NCBI GenBank assembly: GCA_944474755.1
Contig: OX104124.1
Location: 8,086,437-8,150,436 of the forward strand
Direction of reading: 5' to 3'
Source: Limnoperna fortunei
Lineage: Eukaryota; Mollusca; Bivalvia; Mytilida; Modiolidae
DNA: 64,000 nucleotides
Made by a program: the position numbers and the translations under genes. Below are positions 1-10,399 of the stretch, piece after piece. Below the pieces are notes generated by a model. It was not told where the DNA came from, searched no databases, and saw only the letters and a program-made list of their open reading frames with translations. The stretch's first letter is position 1. Each line of letters starts with the position of its first letter.

Positions 1-1160
1 TTCTCCCATGATTTTCATTTTTTTTTCACAATTATCCTCATCGAGTACATTATTAATCTGCTATTTATATCTTAAGATTTTTATACGCACATTTATAGAA
101 AACTCAATCCGTGCACGAGTTAAATCTAAATGCGTTACGGCAAACGCGATAATATTTTCAATATTAAAGGATGCCAGACTGATTATTATTTTTATGAAAT
201 TGTAAATATGCCGCAGAGAACTTTGTGGAACTTTATTTTGAATATTCAATTTTTTTTCTAGACATACATTGTGACGTCACTTCCTACTGCATGAGACTTA
301 TTAATCGGTAGGAAAATTAATTATTTTCAATCACTTATCTGGGCTGTAAAGACGCAAAAAATGCGAAAAACTCATCATTTATGAATAAAAAAAAAAAAAC
401 TTAAATTGTTTGAAAATATAAAAATGTTTTATAGGTATTTTTTTTAATTCTTATACCATTGCTTAATCTCTTTAATGTCTGTTGTGGCAATGTGAAAACG
501 ATATTACTGATAAAATGTCGCGCAATGTCTATACATTTGTCTATGCGGGACTATCGTTTATTGACTGATTTTTCATATATCGTGACACTTTAGAAGTCCA
601 TATATTTTGTAATAGCGAGAAACTTGTACGTTTCCCAAGTATGGCATTTTAATTTCCTGCTTTTGCGTTTTTGTTTTCCCAATTTCTCGTTTTGAAATAT
701 AAAGCAAAATATCCGTATCTAACCACCTAAGTTTATTCCAATAGAATCTACTACTTCTATTATACATGTAATTAAGGTGTTTATAAGGTCCATTTATATG
801 ACACTTGGTTCATAATTGCACAAAATGTTTATTTCTGTCGTAATTAGATGTTTCGAATGTTTTGTAAATGACTATGAATAATTCTTAATAAAGCATCTAA
901 CTAGAAATTAAGTATTGCTTACTTGCCCGGTGCCCATGAGTGCACCATTGGGTTTTATTGGGTATGAGTCACTTTCTTTCTTTTTTCTTGGAGATTTTGC
1001 TTGTATTTGTTATGTGTATGTTTGACTGATTCGTATTTTTAATCGTCCCGGCCCTTGACTTTCTGCTCTTGTTCTTGTTGTTCGATCAGTGTTCGTGATA
1101 TAGTAATCATAGACCATCGACATAAAAAAAGAAAAAAAGAAACGTAAATGCCTGAAAGTT
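1..1160. other. AT-rich non-coding DNA, nothing recognised
   Basis: No open frame here looks coding and no repeat shared with the rest of the window was noticed. The right end lies just downstream of the C1q exon polyadenylation signal, so this is probably intergenic sequence 3' of that gene. Confidence 0.4.
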
Positions 1161-1166
1161 TTTATT
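1161..1166 (-). terminator. Polyadenylation signal AATAAA of the C1q exon
   Basis: On the minus strand the sequence TAATAAA contains the stop codon (1165-1167) and an overlapping canonical AATAAA. The 3' untranslated region would therefore be only tens of bases long. Confidence 0.5.
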
Positions 1167-1556
1167 AAACTAAATGATGATTCAAAACGTGATCAATGCA
1201 ACGGAAAAAAAACGTTATACGGTTCAGCTGTATAAAGTCTGTGTCCAGAAGTAGCTTGCCCCATATCTGATCAACTTTCGTCAGTGGAATGCTTATCATT
1301 TGAGATGATATTGTGGTATAAAGTCTGACTCCTTTCTTTCTAATATAAACATATATGTGGTTAGTATAATGTCCCATTATGCTAACTGATACGCTGTACA
1401 ATCGATTAACAAGGGCTGTGAATATTCCAGTAGTGTTATCGTATGCATTTCTGACGTTTGCCAGGACGTTATTAAATACGATTGGACCATCAGTAAGTGG
1501 GCTACCGTCTGCTGTAACAGCAGTGAAGGCAACCGCATAACTTTGAGTAGGCACTA
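1165..1556 (-). CDS. C1q-domain protein, terminal exon (partial gene)
   Basis: The translated exon carries the first two thirds of a globular C1q domain: 'SYAVAFTAV' (first strand), then 'GPIVFNNVLANVRNAYDNTTGIF', matching the family pattern IVFDNVLTNVGNAYDxxTGIFTAPVxGxY, then 'NRLYSVSVSIM'. C1q-domain proteins of bivalves are mostly secreted, trimeric lectin-like recognition molecules. The exon is preceded on the minus strand by a plausible acceptor ending TTGTGTAG, so the earlier exon(s) with signal peptide lie at higher coordinates and were not found. The open frame has no ATG at its start, which also argues for splicing. The last ~35 residues ('LLLDTDF' onward) do not match the usual final strands (FSGFLL-like ending), so the C-terminus has diverged or shifted frame. 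The stop codon TAA overlaps an AATAAA signal at 1161-1166. Confidence 0.72.
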
Positions 1557-1993
1557 CACAATTATAAAATTTTGTTAATGTAACTGGAGTTTTGGATAAT
1601 TTACAAAGAAACGCATCAAATTAAGTTTTTGATTTCATTATTATTGAACAAATTTAACCATACCAAACCAAAATCATATTCAACTTTCGTAGAACATTTA
1701 ACATCTTTACACTATTACCAAATATAATTTTAGCTACTGGATATTATACTGTAACGCACTGAAATAAGTAAACCATGAAAAGAGTTTTCTCCTTAAAGAC
1801 AGAAGTTTGTACGTCATTATATGACAGTTACTTATGAGGTATTTCTGGACAGATAACAATTATGTTGCTGTGTAATAATAATAATATTTAATCAGATTTA
1901 TTCAGGTAAAATCAAAGATACAATATATAGCATAATAAGAAAACTATATATATTTAAAATTATTGCATTTTGTTAATATATAGATGATTAATA

Positions 1994-3374
1994 TACAGTC
2001 GTTTGCCATCAATGAGTTCGCAAAATGGCTGACGCAAAAATATTCAGTGAATTAAATAATAACTTTTGGCCATATTTTAAACTAACGAAGACACGATATT
2101 ATACTTATATCATATGTTTAATATTTCGTAATATGTCCTTTAGGATGTAAAACAGACCGAATTCTTTTTGGCAAGCTTGCATAAAGACTTCTAATATAGT
2201 ATAAGGGAAGTCCACTCCAAATGTCAAGAACCATTCTTTCCAAGTCAGTAGCGTTAAAAATTTCATTTACCCTCCTTTGAACTTGCGCCTTTAAAACTTT
2301 CAAAACATTTTCAATTATGCTGAGATCCGGACTTTGTGGTGGCCAATTTAAAGTGTTTATAGCGTTTTCCTGCTTCCACTGATTGGAGCGCAAAGAGACA
2401 TGACAAGGCGCATTGTCTTCTTGAAAATCCAACGCCGATTTGTGAAGTGACGGGCAATTACAGGCCACAAGTTCTCGTCTAGAATAGAAATATATTTATC
2501 ACTGTTCATGTTTCCATTGACATATGTAAGTGTTCCTACTCCTTGGTACGAAATGCAACCCGAAAACATCATTGATGCACGACAATTGTCCTCCCAGTCA
2601 TCTCGAACACCAAGACATTCAGGACGTAATCTTTCGTTTGATTTTCGCCAAACATAAACTTTATTGTTTTTTCCCAACATGATTTTGTCTCATCACTAAT
2701 TATAATTGAAGACCAATTATTTCTTACTGTCCAATGCAGTCTTTGTCTACAAAATCGTCTTCTTTTTTCCCGATTAATTCTTGAAATCGTTGTTTTCTTG
2801 GCAACAAGTCGCCGCCTGTACCCCTCATCAAACAATCGTCTGCAAACTGTTCTAGAGGACAAATTACACCCAGTTCTAGCATTAAATCTAGCAGTTATAT
2901 CTTTTAATGTCTGTCTACGGTTGGATTTTACTGACCGAAAAAGAATTCTGTCATTTCTGGCTGTTGACTTTTTTGGTCCTCCACTTCGAGGTAAATTTTC
3001 AACCTCACCCCTTTCTCGCCATCGCTTTAGAAATTTTTGTATAGTTCTACTGTTTATTCCAGTTGCTTCTGCAATTTGATAGCTAGATAATACATCATTT
3101 GACATCCTAACAATGATTTCGTTTTGCTATTTCGTCAATTCTTTACCGTGAGGTGCCATTTTGCTAGCAGACGATATTTTTGTTTACAAAGGGGAATAAT
3201 CGAAATACACGTACCTACCAAAGGGCGATTGTAATATTAGAGTATATACGGTGGACATTTCGGGTTAAAAATTCCATTTATTGTTAATATACATAGTCAA
3301 TTTTGTCCACGACATCATCAGTGAGATGTGATGACGTCGCCATTTTGGGAACACATTCATGGCAAACGACTGTA
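1994..3374. mobile_element. Tc1-type DNA transposon, complete ends, dead transposase
   Basis: The element runs from 1996 to 3372 (1377 bp) and is flanked by a duplicated TA (1994-1995 and 3373-3374). The inverted ends match over about 38 bp: each begins CAGTCGTTTGCCAT and continues to AAAATGGC, with a few mismatches. Length, TA duplication, CAGT ends and a single minus-strand transposase with DD34E spacing are all typical of Tc1-like transposons. It inserted between the C1q exon and the region where its upstream exons would be, so it may sit in that gene's intron. Confidence 0.9.
2118..3159 (-). pseudogene. Tc1-like transposase, inactivated
   Basis: The protein would cut and paste the surrounding element. 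The likely start is the ATG at 3157-3159 (protein begins MAPHGKELTK). It is followed at once by an in-frame TAG near codon 11, and a second ATG at 3103-3105 gives a long open stretch. Visible parts in order: paired-type helix-turn-helix ('YQIAEATGINSRTIQKFLKRW', then 'GRGEVENLPRSGGPKK'-like linker), second HTH ('TVCRRLFDEGYRRRLVAKK'), first catalytic Asp in 'IISDETK', second Asp in 'FQEDNAPCH', and Glu in 'PQSPDLSIIENV'. The spacing between the last two is 34 residues. Two frameshifts, near 2650 and near 2440, break the frame. All three catalytic residues are still encoded, so inactivation is fairly recent. Confidence 0.9.
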
Positions 3375-3399
3375 TACTCATGCAACCAGATTGCCAGGG

Positions 3400-4090
3400 A
3401 TAAACCCATTAAGGACATACGAACCTGACAAAAAAATAATTAAAGTAAAATAAAAATGGTATCTACTAATAGGGACAATATTCCTTATAAGAAAAATTAG
3501 ATAAAATTGGTATGTACATGACTTCGTTTCCATGGCAACGGCATCCAAACATTGCATATTTTGGTATATTCTAAGATACTGATATCAGGTAAAGATGCAT
3601 AAAAAATAATTGAAGCAATTGTTGGAATTTGATCTATTTGTACTATGAACATGTGCAAGGTATAAAAATTTGGTAAGTCCAAAAACAAATTAAAGATATT
3701 ATAAACCTATGTAAAAAAAATCCCAGGATTCAATATTCTGCCTTTCATTTTCAAAGATTTTTCAGGCACTTTAGCTAAAAGAATATCAAAATATTAATAT
3801 TTGCAATAATTAACTTTGTTTATAATATATAATATATACCTGTACATGTTTCAGGAATGCTTAAATTGATCAGAAACTGTTTAGATGTATTTAATTTGCA
3901 CTATATCCAAATCCAACATTTGCTAAATCTCAAATAAAGTCCAAGGTTTTTGAAAAAAAATGGGATTGGTTATATAAAGGAAAATTTGGCGGGAAATTTT
4001 TCCCGCACTTTTCATTGTAATAGCTATACAAAACAAGTCATGTCTAGTATCTGTCAAATGAACCTTTTGGGTTTCAGGTCTCGTTAACTA
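3400..4090. other. AT-rich non-coding DNA
   Basis: No coding signal or repeat copy recognised. It could hold intron sequence of the C1q gene, whose 5' exon was not found. Confidence 0.3.
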
Positions 4091-4097
4091 ATAAAAC

Positions 4098-4312
4098 TGC
4101 CTTGGTGCCGAGTGGTTATGGTAGTTAGTCATATACCATTTATCAAGTGCTTGTCAACACTGAGGTTGCAGGTTTTAATTGACAAGGATTGCCAGTTTTC
4201 CTACCAAAGGTGGGGGTTTTCACCTGTACTTCCTCCCCCAATAAAAACTGGACGCCACGATATAGCTTAAAACTTGCTGAAAGTGGCATTAAACACCAGT
4301 CAAACAAACAAG
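4098..4312 (+). repeat. tRNA-derived SINE, copy 1 (old, internally deleted)
   Basis: The head 'GGTGCCGAGTGG' matches the A box of a tRNA-like pol III promoter. The body 'CCAGTTTTCCTACC', the block ending in 'AATAAAAACTGGACGCCA', and the 3' end 'TGAAAGTGGCATTAAACACC' match the other SINE copies in this window. Part of the B-box region is deleted relative to the copy at 59027. The 3' tail is a CAAA-type repeat. The 3' domain resembles V-SINE type molluscan SINEs, but the family name is an inference. Confidence 0.85.
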
Positions 4313-4859
4313 CTTATAAAACTAAATCTACAATTATGAAGTACATTCTTCCAAATCATTCAGATAGACTACTGAAGCCTGAATTATGTTTGTTTACTTT
4401 GTGACACTGGCTTTTGATGTTGTACACATATCTCTGTAAAAAGATTCTCTATTCCTTGTTGCCCGTCTCTTATGGGCACTTTTATGGTGACAAAGACCTA
4501 ATCCATTGTTTGCAATTTTAGTTGCCATACAGTTAGTAATAACTCTGCTGTCAATAAGAGGTGTCAGCACTGTAAGCAGTGGTTTTGTTAACTTTCTGCT
4601 TTACTGATTCAGTAGTTCCTGATAGTTGAGATTTCAATGCGGAACTGGGTGATAATTTTTCAAATAATGGTAATTAGACCAAAACATCTTCCATCGAATC
4701 ATGAGCACTGTACTGTTTCTTCAAATAATGAGTTGTAAATTTTTGGCTTTGAATATGAAGGCTGATTAGGAATACATTGTGGAAATCGTCTGATATAGTT
4801 TCACCCCACTGCCCACTTGCTCCCTTTAACCTACCTGAACTATTCATCTAGACTATGGG

Positions 4860-5643
4860 TTCATCTGTATTTGGCGAGCACAATACTGGTATTTCAGTAT
4901 TGTGCACAATACTGGAATAAAAAAATATTAGTATTATCAGTATTGTCAGTTTTGTAATCTAATTAAAGAAATGGATATGTAATGAAAGGCTGCAAAAAAT
5001 GTTTTTAAATTTACATATCAAAAACAGTTATAACTGTCAATGGAATCTGAACTGCTCATTTGCTTTCAAATCTGGGCAAATTTTGACATCTGGTAATGTC
5101 ACATATCTAATTCCTGAGTAGACCAGCTTTTGTTTTTGTGTCGCTGTATGATAACCTTATTATAAAAGACATCTGCTTAAGGAAGTCGGGGAATAAAGAC
5201 GATATACCAGACATGAATACTTAGCTTGGTTTAACATTCTTCGAGTTGCTGGTCTGGTGCAGGGACATAGACTATCCTTATCTGGTGGTATTTATGTGCT
5301 TTTCTTGTTAGTTTCTAATTATTTAATTAACTGATTAGCATAGACTTCTTAATTTCTCAATAAGTTGCTTATTTATGGCTATATTTTAAATGTCTGATGT
5401 TATTGGTGATTAAATTTAATCAAGCTTGATTGTTGTGTTATTGCCAATAAAATAATACATTACACTAATTGTCTTTGAGTATTGCTAAATATTTATTTCA
5501 ACAAGACTTACTAATTACGTACAATACTGGTATACCAGTATTGTATAGAATTGTTTACAATATTGGAACACATTTAAAATGTATTGCCAATATTGTGCAC
5601 AATACTGGTATACTAGTATTGCGATCGCCAAGTACAGATGATC
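4860..5643. mobile_element. 784-bp inverted-repeat element (non-autonomous)
   Basis: The first ~55 bp (4860-4914) and the reverse complement of the last ~55 bp (5588-5643) match closely, both reading TCATCTGTA-TTGGCGA-CAATACT and containing the palindromic module CAATACTGGTATxxCAGTATTG. Further copies of that module lie inside at 5521-5545. Flanks carry a possible 9-11 bp imperfect duplication (TAGACTATG / CAGACTGTG), which would fit a Mutator-like origin. There is no coding frame of note. Superfamily assignment is uncertain. Confidence 0.6.
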
Positions 5644-5929
5644 CAGACTGTGCATTTAAACAAAAATAAACACCGGGTCGTGCCAAAAAAGCTTTTTTTA
5701 TAACAAAATATATTTTAATTTCCTTTAAATACTCAACAGCTGAGCAACATTGTTCATTTGGTATAACCTAACTTGGTATTTCTGCACGTGACTGATTGTT
5801 GACGTCAAAATTATATTATTGATGACGTTGGCTATACATGTATTCTTCTCCAAAAAACAAGCGATGAGACTAAAAATTGTGAGTTGCAAATATTATTTGA
5901 CTACTTGTTAAATATTGTTTTTGTTTATT

Positions 5930-6038
5930 GGTTAAATTATTGGATATAGACGACTTTTGGTGGGTTTATGCTGTACATAAACAGCGAATTTTATTGGCGT
6001 AAACCGACCCAAAGTCATCTATATCCAATAATCTAACC
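5930..6038. repeat. Foldback with ~39-bp arms
   Basis: Arms 5930-5968 and 6000-6038 are near-perfect inverted copies (GGTTAAATTATTGGATATAG ... CTATATCCAATAATCTAACC) with a ~31-bp loop. It looks like a small MITE or the core of one. Confidence 0.7.
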
Positions 6039-6127
6039 AGCAATTGAACACAATCCTTAAATAACACAAATATACATGTCCATTATTGAGCACTGCTTCT
6101 GGTCAGCGGATTTGTTGGAACAGCACC

Positions 6128-6316
6128 GCTTGTCCGACGCCCCATTGGTCCGACATACCATTGGTCCGACATACCATTAGTCCGACACCCCATTGGTCCG
6201 ACACCCCATTAGTCCGAAACCCCATTGGTCCGACGCCCCATTAGTCCGACACCCCATTGGTCCGACGCCCCATTAGTCCGACACCCCATTAGTCCGACGC
6301 CCCAAATAGTTCGACA
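6128..6316 (+). repeat. 17-bp minisatellite, about 11 units
   Basis: Consensus unit is GTCCGACACCCCATTAG, with A/G alternation at the last positions (ATTAG / ATTGG) and occasional CATACCATT or CGCCCC variants. It is GC-rich relative to its surroundings. Units are contiguous without spacers, so it is not CRISPR-like. Confidence 0.92.
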
Positions 6317-6319
6317 CTC

Positions 6320-7840
6320 AATTTGTCGATCATCCTAATTTTTTTTAAATACTTTATCAAATCATGAACAAAGTGAGTGCACAGATTCAATGTTAGGCAT
6401 TTCTAGCTGATTTCTTAGTTGAAAATTTTATTGAAAAACCTCGTCAGAAATACTAGGCGCTGTTTTACTAATTATTTCCAATTTTATATCATTTTTGTAT
6501 CAGTTATTATTTCTTGATATCACAAAAAAATTATATCAATATTTTATTTTTTGATATGCAAAAAATAAGGAATAAATAGTAAAACGGCACCTTAAGCACA
6601 AATATGTTGGAAACTAGAACAGAGTACTTATTGTTTTAAGCGAAGACAAGGGTACCAAGATAGTTTATTAGGATACAAGCCTAATACAGAAAAAAAGGTA
6701 TTCATATAAGCTTTATTATGTACAGGGTTTGCAGGATACATATATATTTTTTTAAATATACTATAATGCACTAAAAAGCATCAGAGTATATAAAAATGCT
6801 AATTTATTATTAAGTAGCTTATAGTTCATTGAAAGATTTATGCCGTAAACGAAAAATATTGCTTGCACTATAAATAACAATGTTTGGATTTTTGTCCTCA
6901 AAATTGAACACACTAGTCTGCGTAATGGAACGACAATCTGATCGCCAGCATCGGCAGTATATGGCATCATTCCTCTCTTTGTTTTTCCGATATTGAAACC
7001 CTGGTGGATCAAGACCTTCTCGCCGCAGTTTCCTGCCACTATGTATCTCGAATTCTTGTGGCGCAGAAGAAACAAATCACATTGTGTGTGTATGGAAAGG
7101 CATGTGCTGACTGTATTTTCAAACACATTAATATTTTCATGCATTAAAGCAAACCTTATGACTCAGCAGATTGTAAATATTTCTATTTTTCAATAGAACT
7201 AAATTATATGGTTTCAAGAATGTTTAGTTTTAATTATTACAGTTTGTACACTGGCTCTCACATAGATTCTATAACAAAAAGCCGACTGTTGCATAAGTTT
7301 GAATTATATAGGTAGGCTTCGCATCGTGCCAACATACGTTATTTGTTCATTATGGAAATAAATATACGCTAACAAAAGAAGATTGTATATTACAATTATA
7401 AAGTCTACGTAAACTGTTCATTCCTATTAGGGGAAATATATTTTATTTTTCATTTCAATTAGATATATGGCAATGAAACTGTTGCTTTACGCGTAAAAAA
7501 GACAACAACACATTGTTCATTAAATCGAAAACTCCTTTGCTGCATATAGCCCGAAACATAGCAGAATGATATGGCATAGTTTTTGTTTATTCGAAAGTTA
7601 AATGATTAGTAGGAAAAGCTTGAGCAGTAAGATTTGATCAAAATTATAAAAAAAAATATTATGTAACTACTTAATGTTAACATTCACTACATTATGTTTT
7701 TTTAATTATTGTTGGTCATATTCAAGAAACAAAAAGTGAAATTCTGCTTTTAATTGTTACAGGAACAAAGTGCCGCTTTCGGATTTGTTTCACACAAATG
7801 TTTCTGTTTAAAAAAAAAATTCGTGAGGGGTATGATGTAT
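6320..7840. other. AT-rich region with one unassigned ORF (6761-7144, minus)
   Basis: The minus-strand frame at 6761-7144 contains a less AT-rich core (about 6890-7100) reading 'SRYIVAGNCGEKVLIHQGF' and 'AGDQIVVPLRR', preceded by an acceptor-like AAATACAG. It could be an exon of an unknown gene, but no family was recognised and the C-terminal third is low-complexity and hydrophobic. The remainder of the stretch shows nothing. Confidence 0.25.
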
Positions 7841-7845
7841 TAATT

Positions 7846-8112
7846 TACACATGGGCTGGGTCTTTATATTCGATTATTTTTTTTACCGACGGAGCGATAT
7901 CGAAGTAGAAAATATTATTATAAAAGCCCAGCCCATGTGTGAGTACAAAATTATACCCAGAATGAATTATGACAATTCTAATATGACAAAATCCTGTGTT
8001 TTCCTATTCAAGCGGACCATATAGGCAATAATTTTCTAGTCGCCATTTTCACGATGAAACATTTTTTGTCAAGAAATCCTTTCAAATTTGCAATGCACGG
8101 TGGACAAAATAT
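7846..8112. repeat. Palindromic repeat, copy 1 (shared with 60160-60391)
   Basis: It begins with an 18-bp inverted repeat (CACATGGGCTGGG ... CCCAGCCCATGTG) and continues with 'ATTATACCCAGAATGAATTA', 'TTTTCACGATGAA' and ends near 'CGGTGGACAAAATA'. The whole block is repeated at 60160-60391 at roughly 80-90 percent identity by eye. It is probably a non-autonomous element of unknown class. Confidence 0.75.
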
Positions 8113-8191
8113 TTTACCATAACGTGCCCTCGATAGTCTTATTTATTGGCCATTATTTTAATCAGAACTTCAAAATTCAGCCGTTAATATA

Positions 8192-10398
8192 ATCTGACGG
8201 ATTGATTTCGACTGATCGCTCCAATCCGTCCATTCAACTTCCGGTCAGTGAAATTAATATTTCGAAATGTGAAAATTCGTTTCACTCGGAAGTATTAGAA
8301 GTGTAAAAATGTCAACTGTTATGTCATCATTTATGTCTCGCTTTACCTAAAAAATAAGGCTAAAACTGGTCTAAAGTTATCAATGATATAAATGGAAATT
8401 CACCCAATCTATAAATTATGCATCTGTGACGAAATATAAACATCACATAGTGTCATTTTATTAACACAATAATTAAAATTAAAGAAATTAAAAATACGTA
8501 CAATGACTTCAAAAACATATTTTACCTAGCGTGCGAAAGGGTACGTCTCGTATTTGTCTTAAATTGCTTAAAGCGGAAAAAAACTAGTCTAAAGTTATAA
8601 ATGATAAATGGAAATTCCCCTTACCTATAACTAATGCATCTATGACCGAATATAAACATCAGATAGTGTCATTCTATTAAAAAACTTACTTAAAAAAAAA
8701 TTGAAAAAACACACACACAATGACTTCACAAAATATTTGACTTCGCGTTCCAAGGCGTACTCTCGTATTTGTCTTCGCAATTTTTTAAAGAGGAAACAGC
8801 GAAAAAGACGACAAATGTGAAGGCGGAATCATCACATTTTTTTCACTTCGCGCTTTCGCGTTAGCATAATGTGTATGTATGTTTGAAGTTTGCTTTACAC
8901 CATTTTCAACACTTATGTAAGTCTATAAAAAAGGTGTCGAGTGTTTATAGGGAAGAGCTGGATTACCCAGAGAAACCGCCGACCTTCAACAGGAAAACTG
9001 GTACTCTTTGCAAATTTAGGGATGAGTCGAGCACACTCTCTCGCTGTAAATGTCGAACAGACAACCTCGGTGATCAATAGTAGATTACTGCTACCTTAAA
9101 CACCGAGGTGGAGTTTTTTGCTATAAACGCTTAAAAAGATCATTTGTCGCGGTTTTATCAAAGTTTTCTTTCTGTGCCACAATTCATAAGAACTCCTGGG
9201 TATAATACTAAATAAGATTTACGACAAAAGCAAAAACATCTATAATATATTTTATTCACTATTTTATTGTGTCACATGATTTTACACATAATTGAATCTC
9301 TAATAAAGAATAAACTAATAAACATGCTGGAATATAGATACTTCTGAGTTAAAGGTGCGAACATGTAATCGTAAGATGAAAATCAATTCTGATTTTCGCC
9401 TTTTAGCCGTCACAATTGGTTTATTTTACGATGTCTGTTATAGGCGTTCGATATTTAATGATATATAAGTATACTTGTTTTTCTTAAAATTCGAGAGTAT
9501 TTGAAATTAGTTGCTAGTGTTCGCAGAGCTGCCTCATGTAGGGGATATTGGATGCCCGTTGGGGGTGTTTCAGGTCATACATTGTAATATGGAAAAGCCT
9601 GGCCAAAGTGGACGTATTAAGAGTGTCACGCTCCTTGCACGATACATTTAAGTAACTACTTATTTCTAACTGCTTACGAAAATGATGTCTGTCAAAAAGA
9701 GGCCATTTCCTTTGCTAAATGGGAAATAAATCTGTTACTGATTGGGGGGAACTGGTCGGCTTTATATACGACAACAAATATACATGTAACAGGTCACAGA
9801 AAATAAAATAGGTCGAAATCGCGAGTCGCGGAAATAAAAAAAAGAGGATAAAGAATGGATTACGAAAATAAAACATTTATCTCGTCGCTACTGATTTGCA
9901 TTAAATATAAAGGAGTTTTTAAAGGTTTACAGGGCTCGACCCGCAGATATGTCCCGCCTTAAAGAAATTTGCTTAATTATAAAAAATAAAGAAAATGGTT
10001 TGTTTTGTTTTTTCAAATATGCTTATATATATATTTTTTTTAGAACGAGACATGTGTATTAACTATTCTTTTGAATACTAGCGTTTATTGTATTATAAAT
10101 ATTATTACAAATGCATATATAATATACAAGTGCAGAATTCGTTTCATATTCAATTTATTAATTTATACGTATCTGTCAATAAACCGACCTAGTTATCAAT
10201 ATAATTACCAGACGGATTCTGGATCGTACTGATTGGGCTGATTACACTGGTCGTTGATGGTTACCAAGGTAATGATGGATTCATAATTTTGGATGGGTGT
10301 ATTCGTCCTCAACCAGTCAGCAATCCGTCATCGTTCCAAAATCCGTCAGCAATCAGTTATCAAGTAGTCAAAGTGTTGCATTGGCGGGTGCAGTACTG
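8192..10398 (+). mobile_element. ATCCGTCAG-family TA-flanked element, copy A (5' truncated)
   Basis: It is homologous along its length to copy B (33628-37110). Shared parts are the subterminal block 'CTGACGGATTGATTT', the 'TTTCGAAATGTGAAAATTCG' region, a duplicated ~240-bp internal segment ('CTAAAGTTAT...AAATGGAAATT' occurs twice), an embedded minus-strand SINE relic at about 8930-9110, and a 3' end reading CAGTCAAAGTGTTGC ... CAGTACTG followed by TA. The left inverted end is missing. No transposase is visible. The TA duplication seen for copy B suggests mobilisation by a Tc1/mariner-type enzyme. Confidence 0.8.
8930..9110 (-). repeat. SINE relic embedded in the ATCCGTCAG family (copy A)
   Basis: Read on the minus strand it shows a degraded tRNA head ('ATCTACTATTGATCACCGAG', 'GTCTGTTCGAC') followed by the SINE body 'CCAGTTTTCCTGTTGAAGG' and 'TCTCTGGGTAATCCAGCTC'. 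The same relic lies at the same place in copies B and C, so the SINE was captured before the family spread. Confidence 0.65.
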
Positions 10399-10399
10399 T

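Noticed and set aside
6128..6316. CRISPR-like array
   Set aside because: The repeats are contiguous 17-bp units without unique spacers, in eukaryotic DNA.
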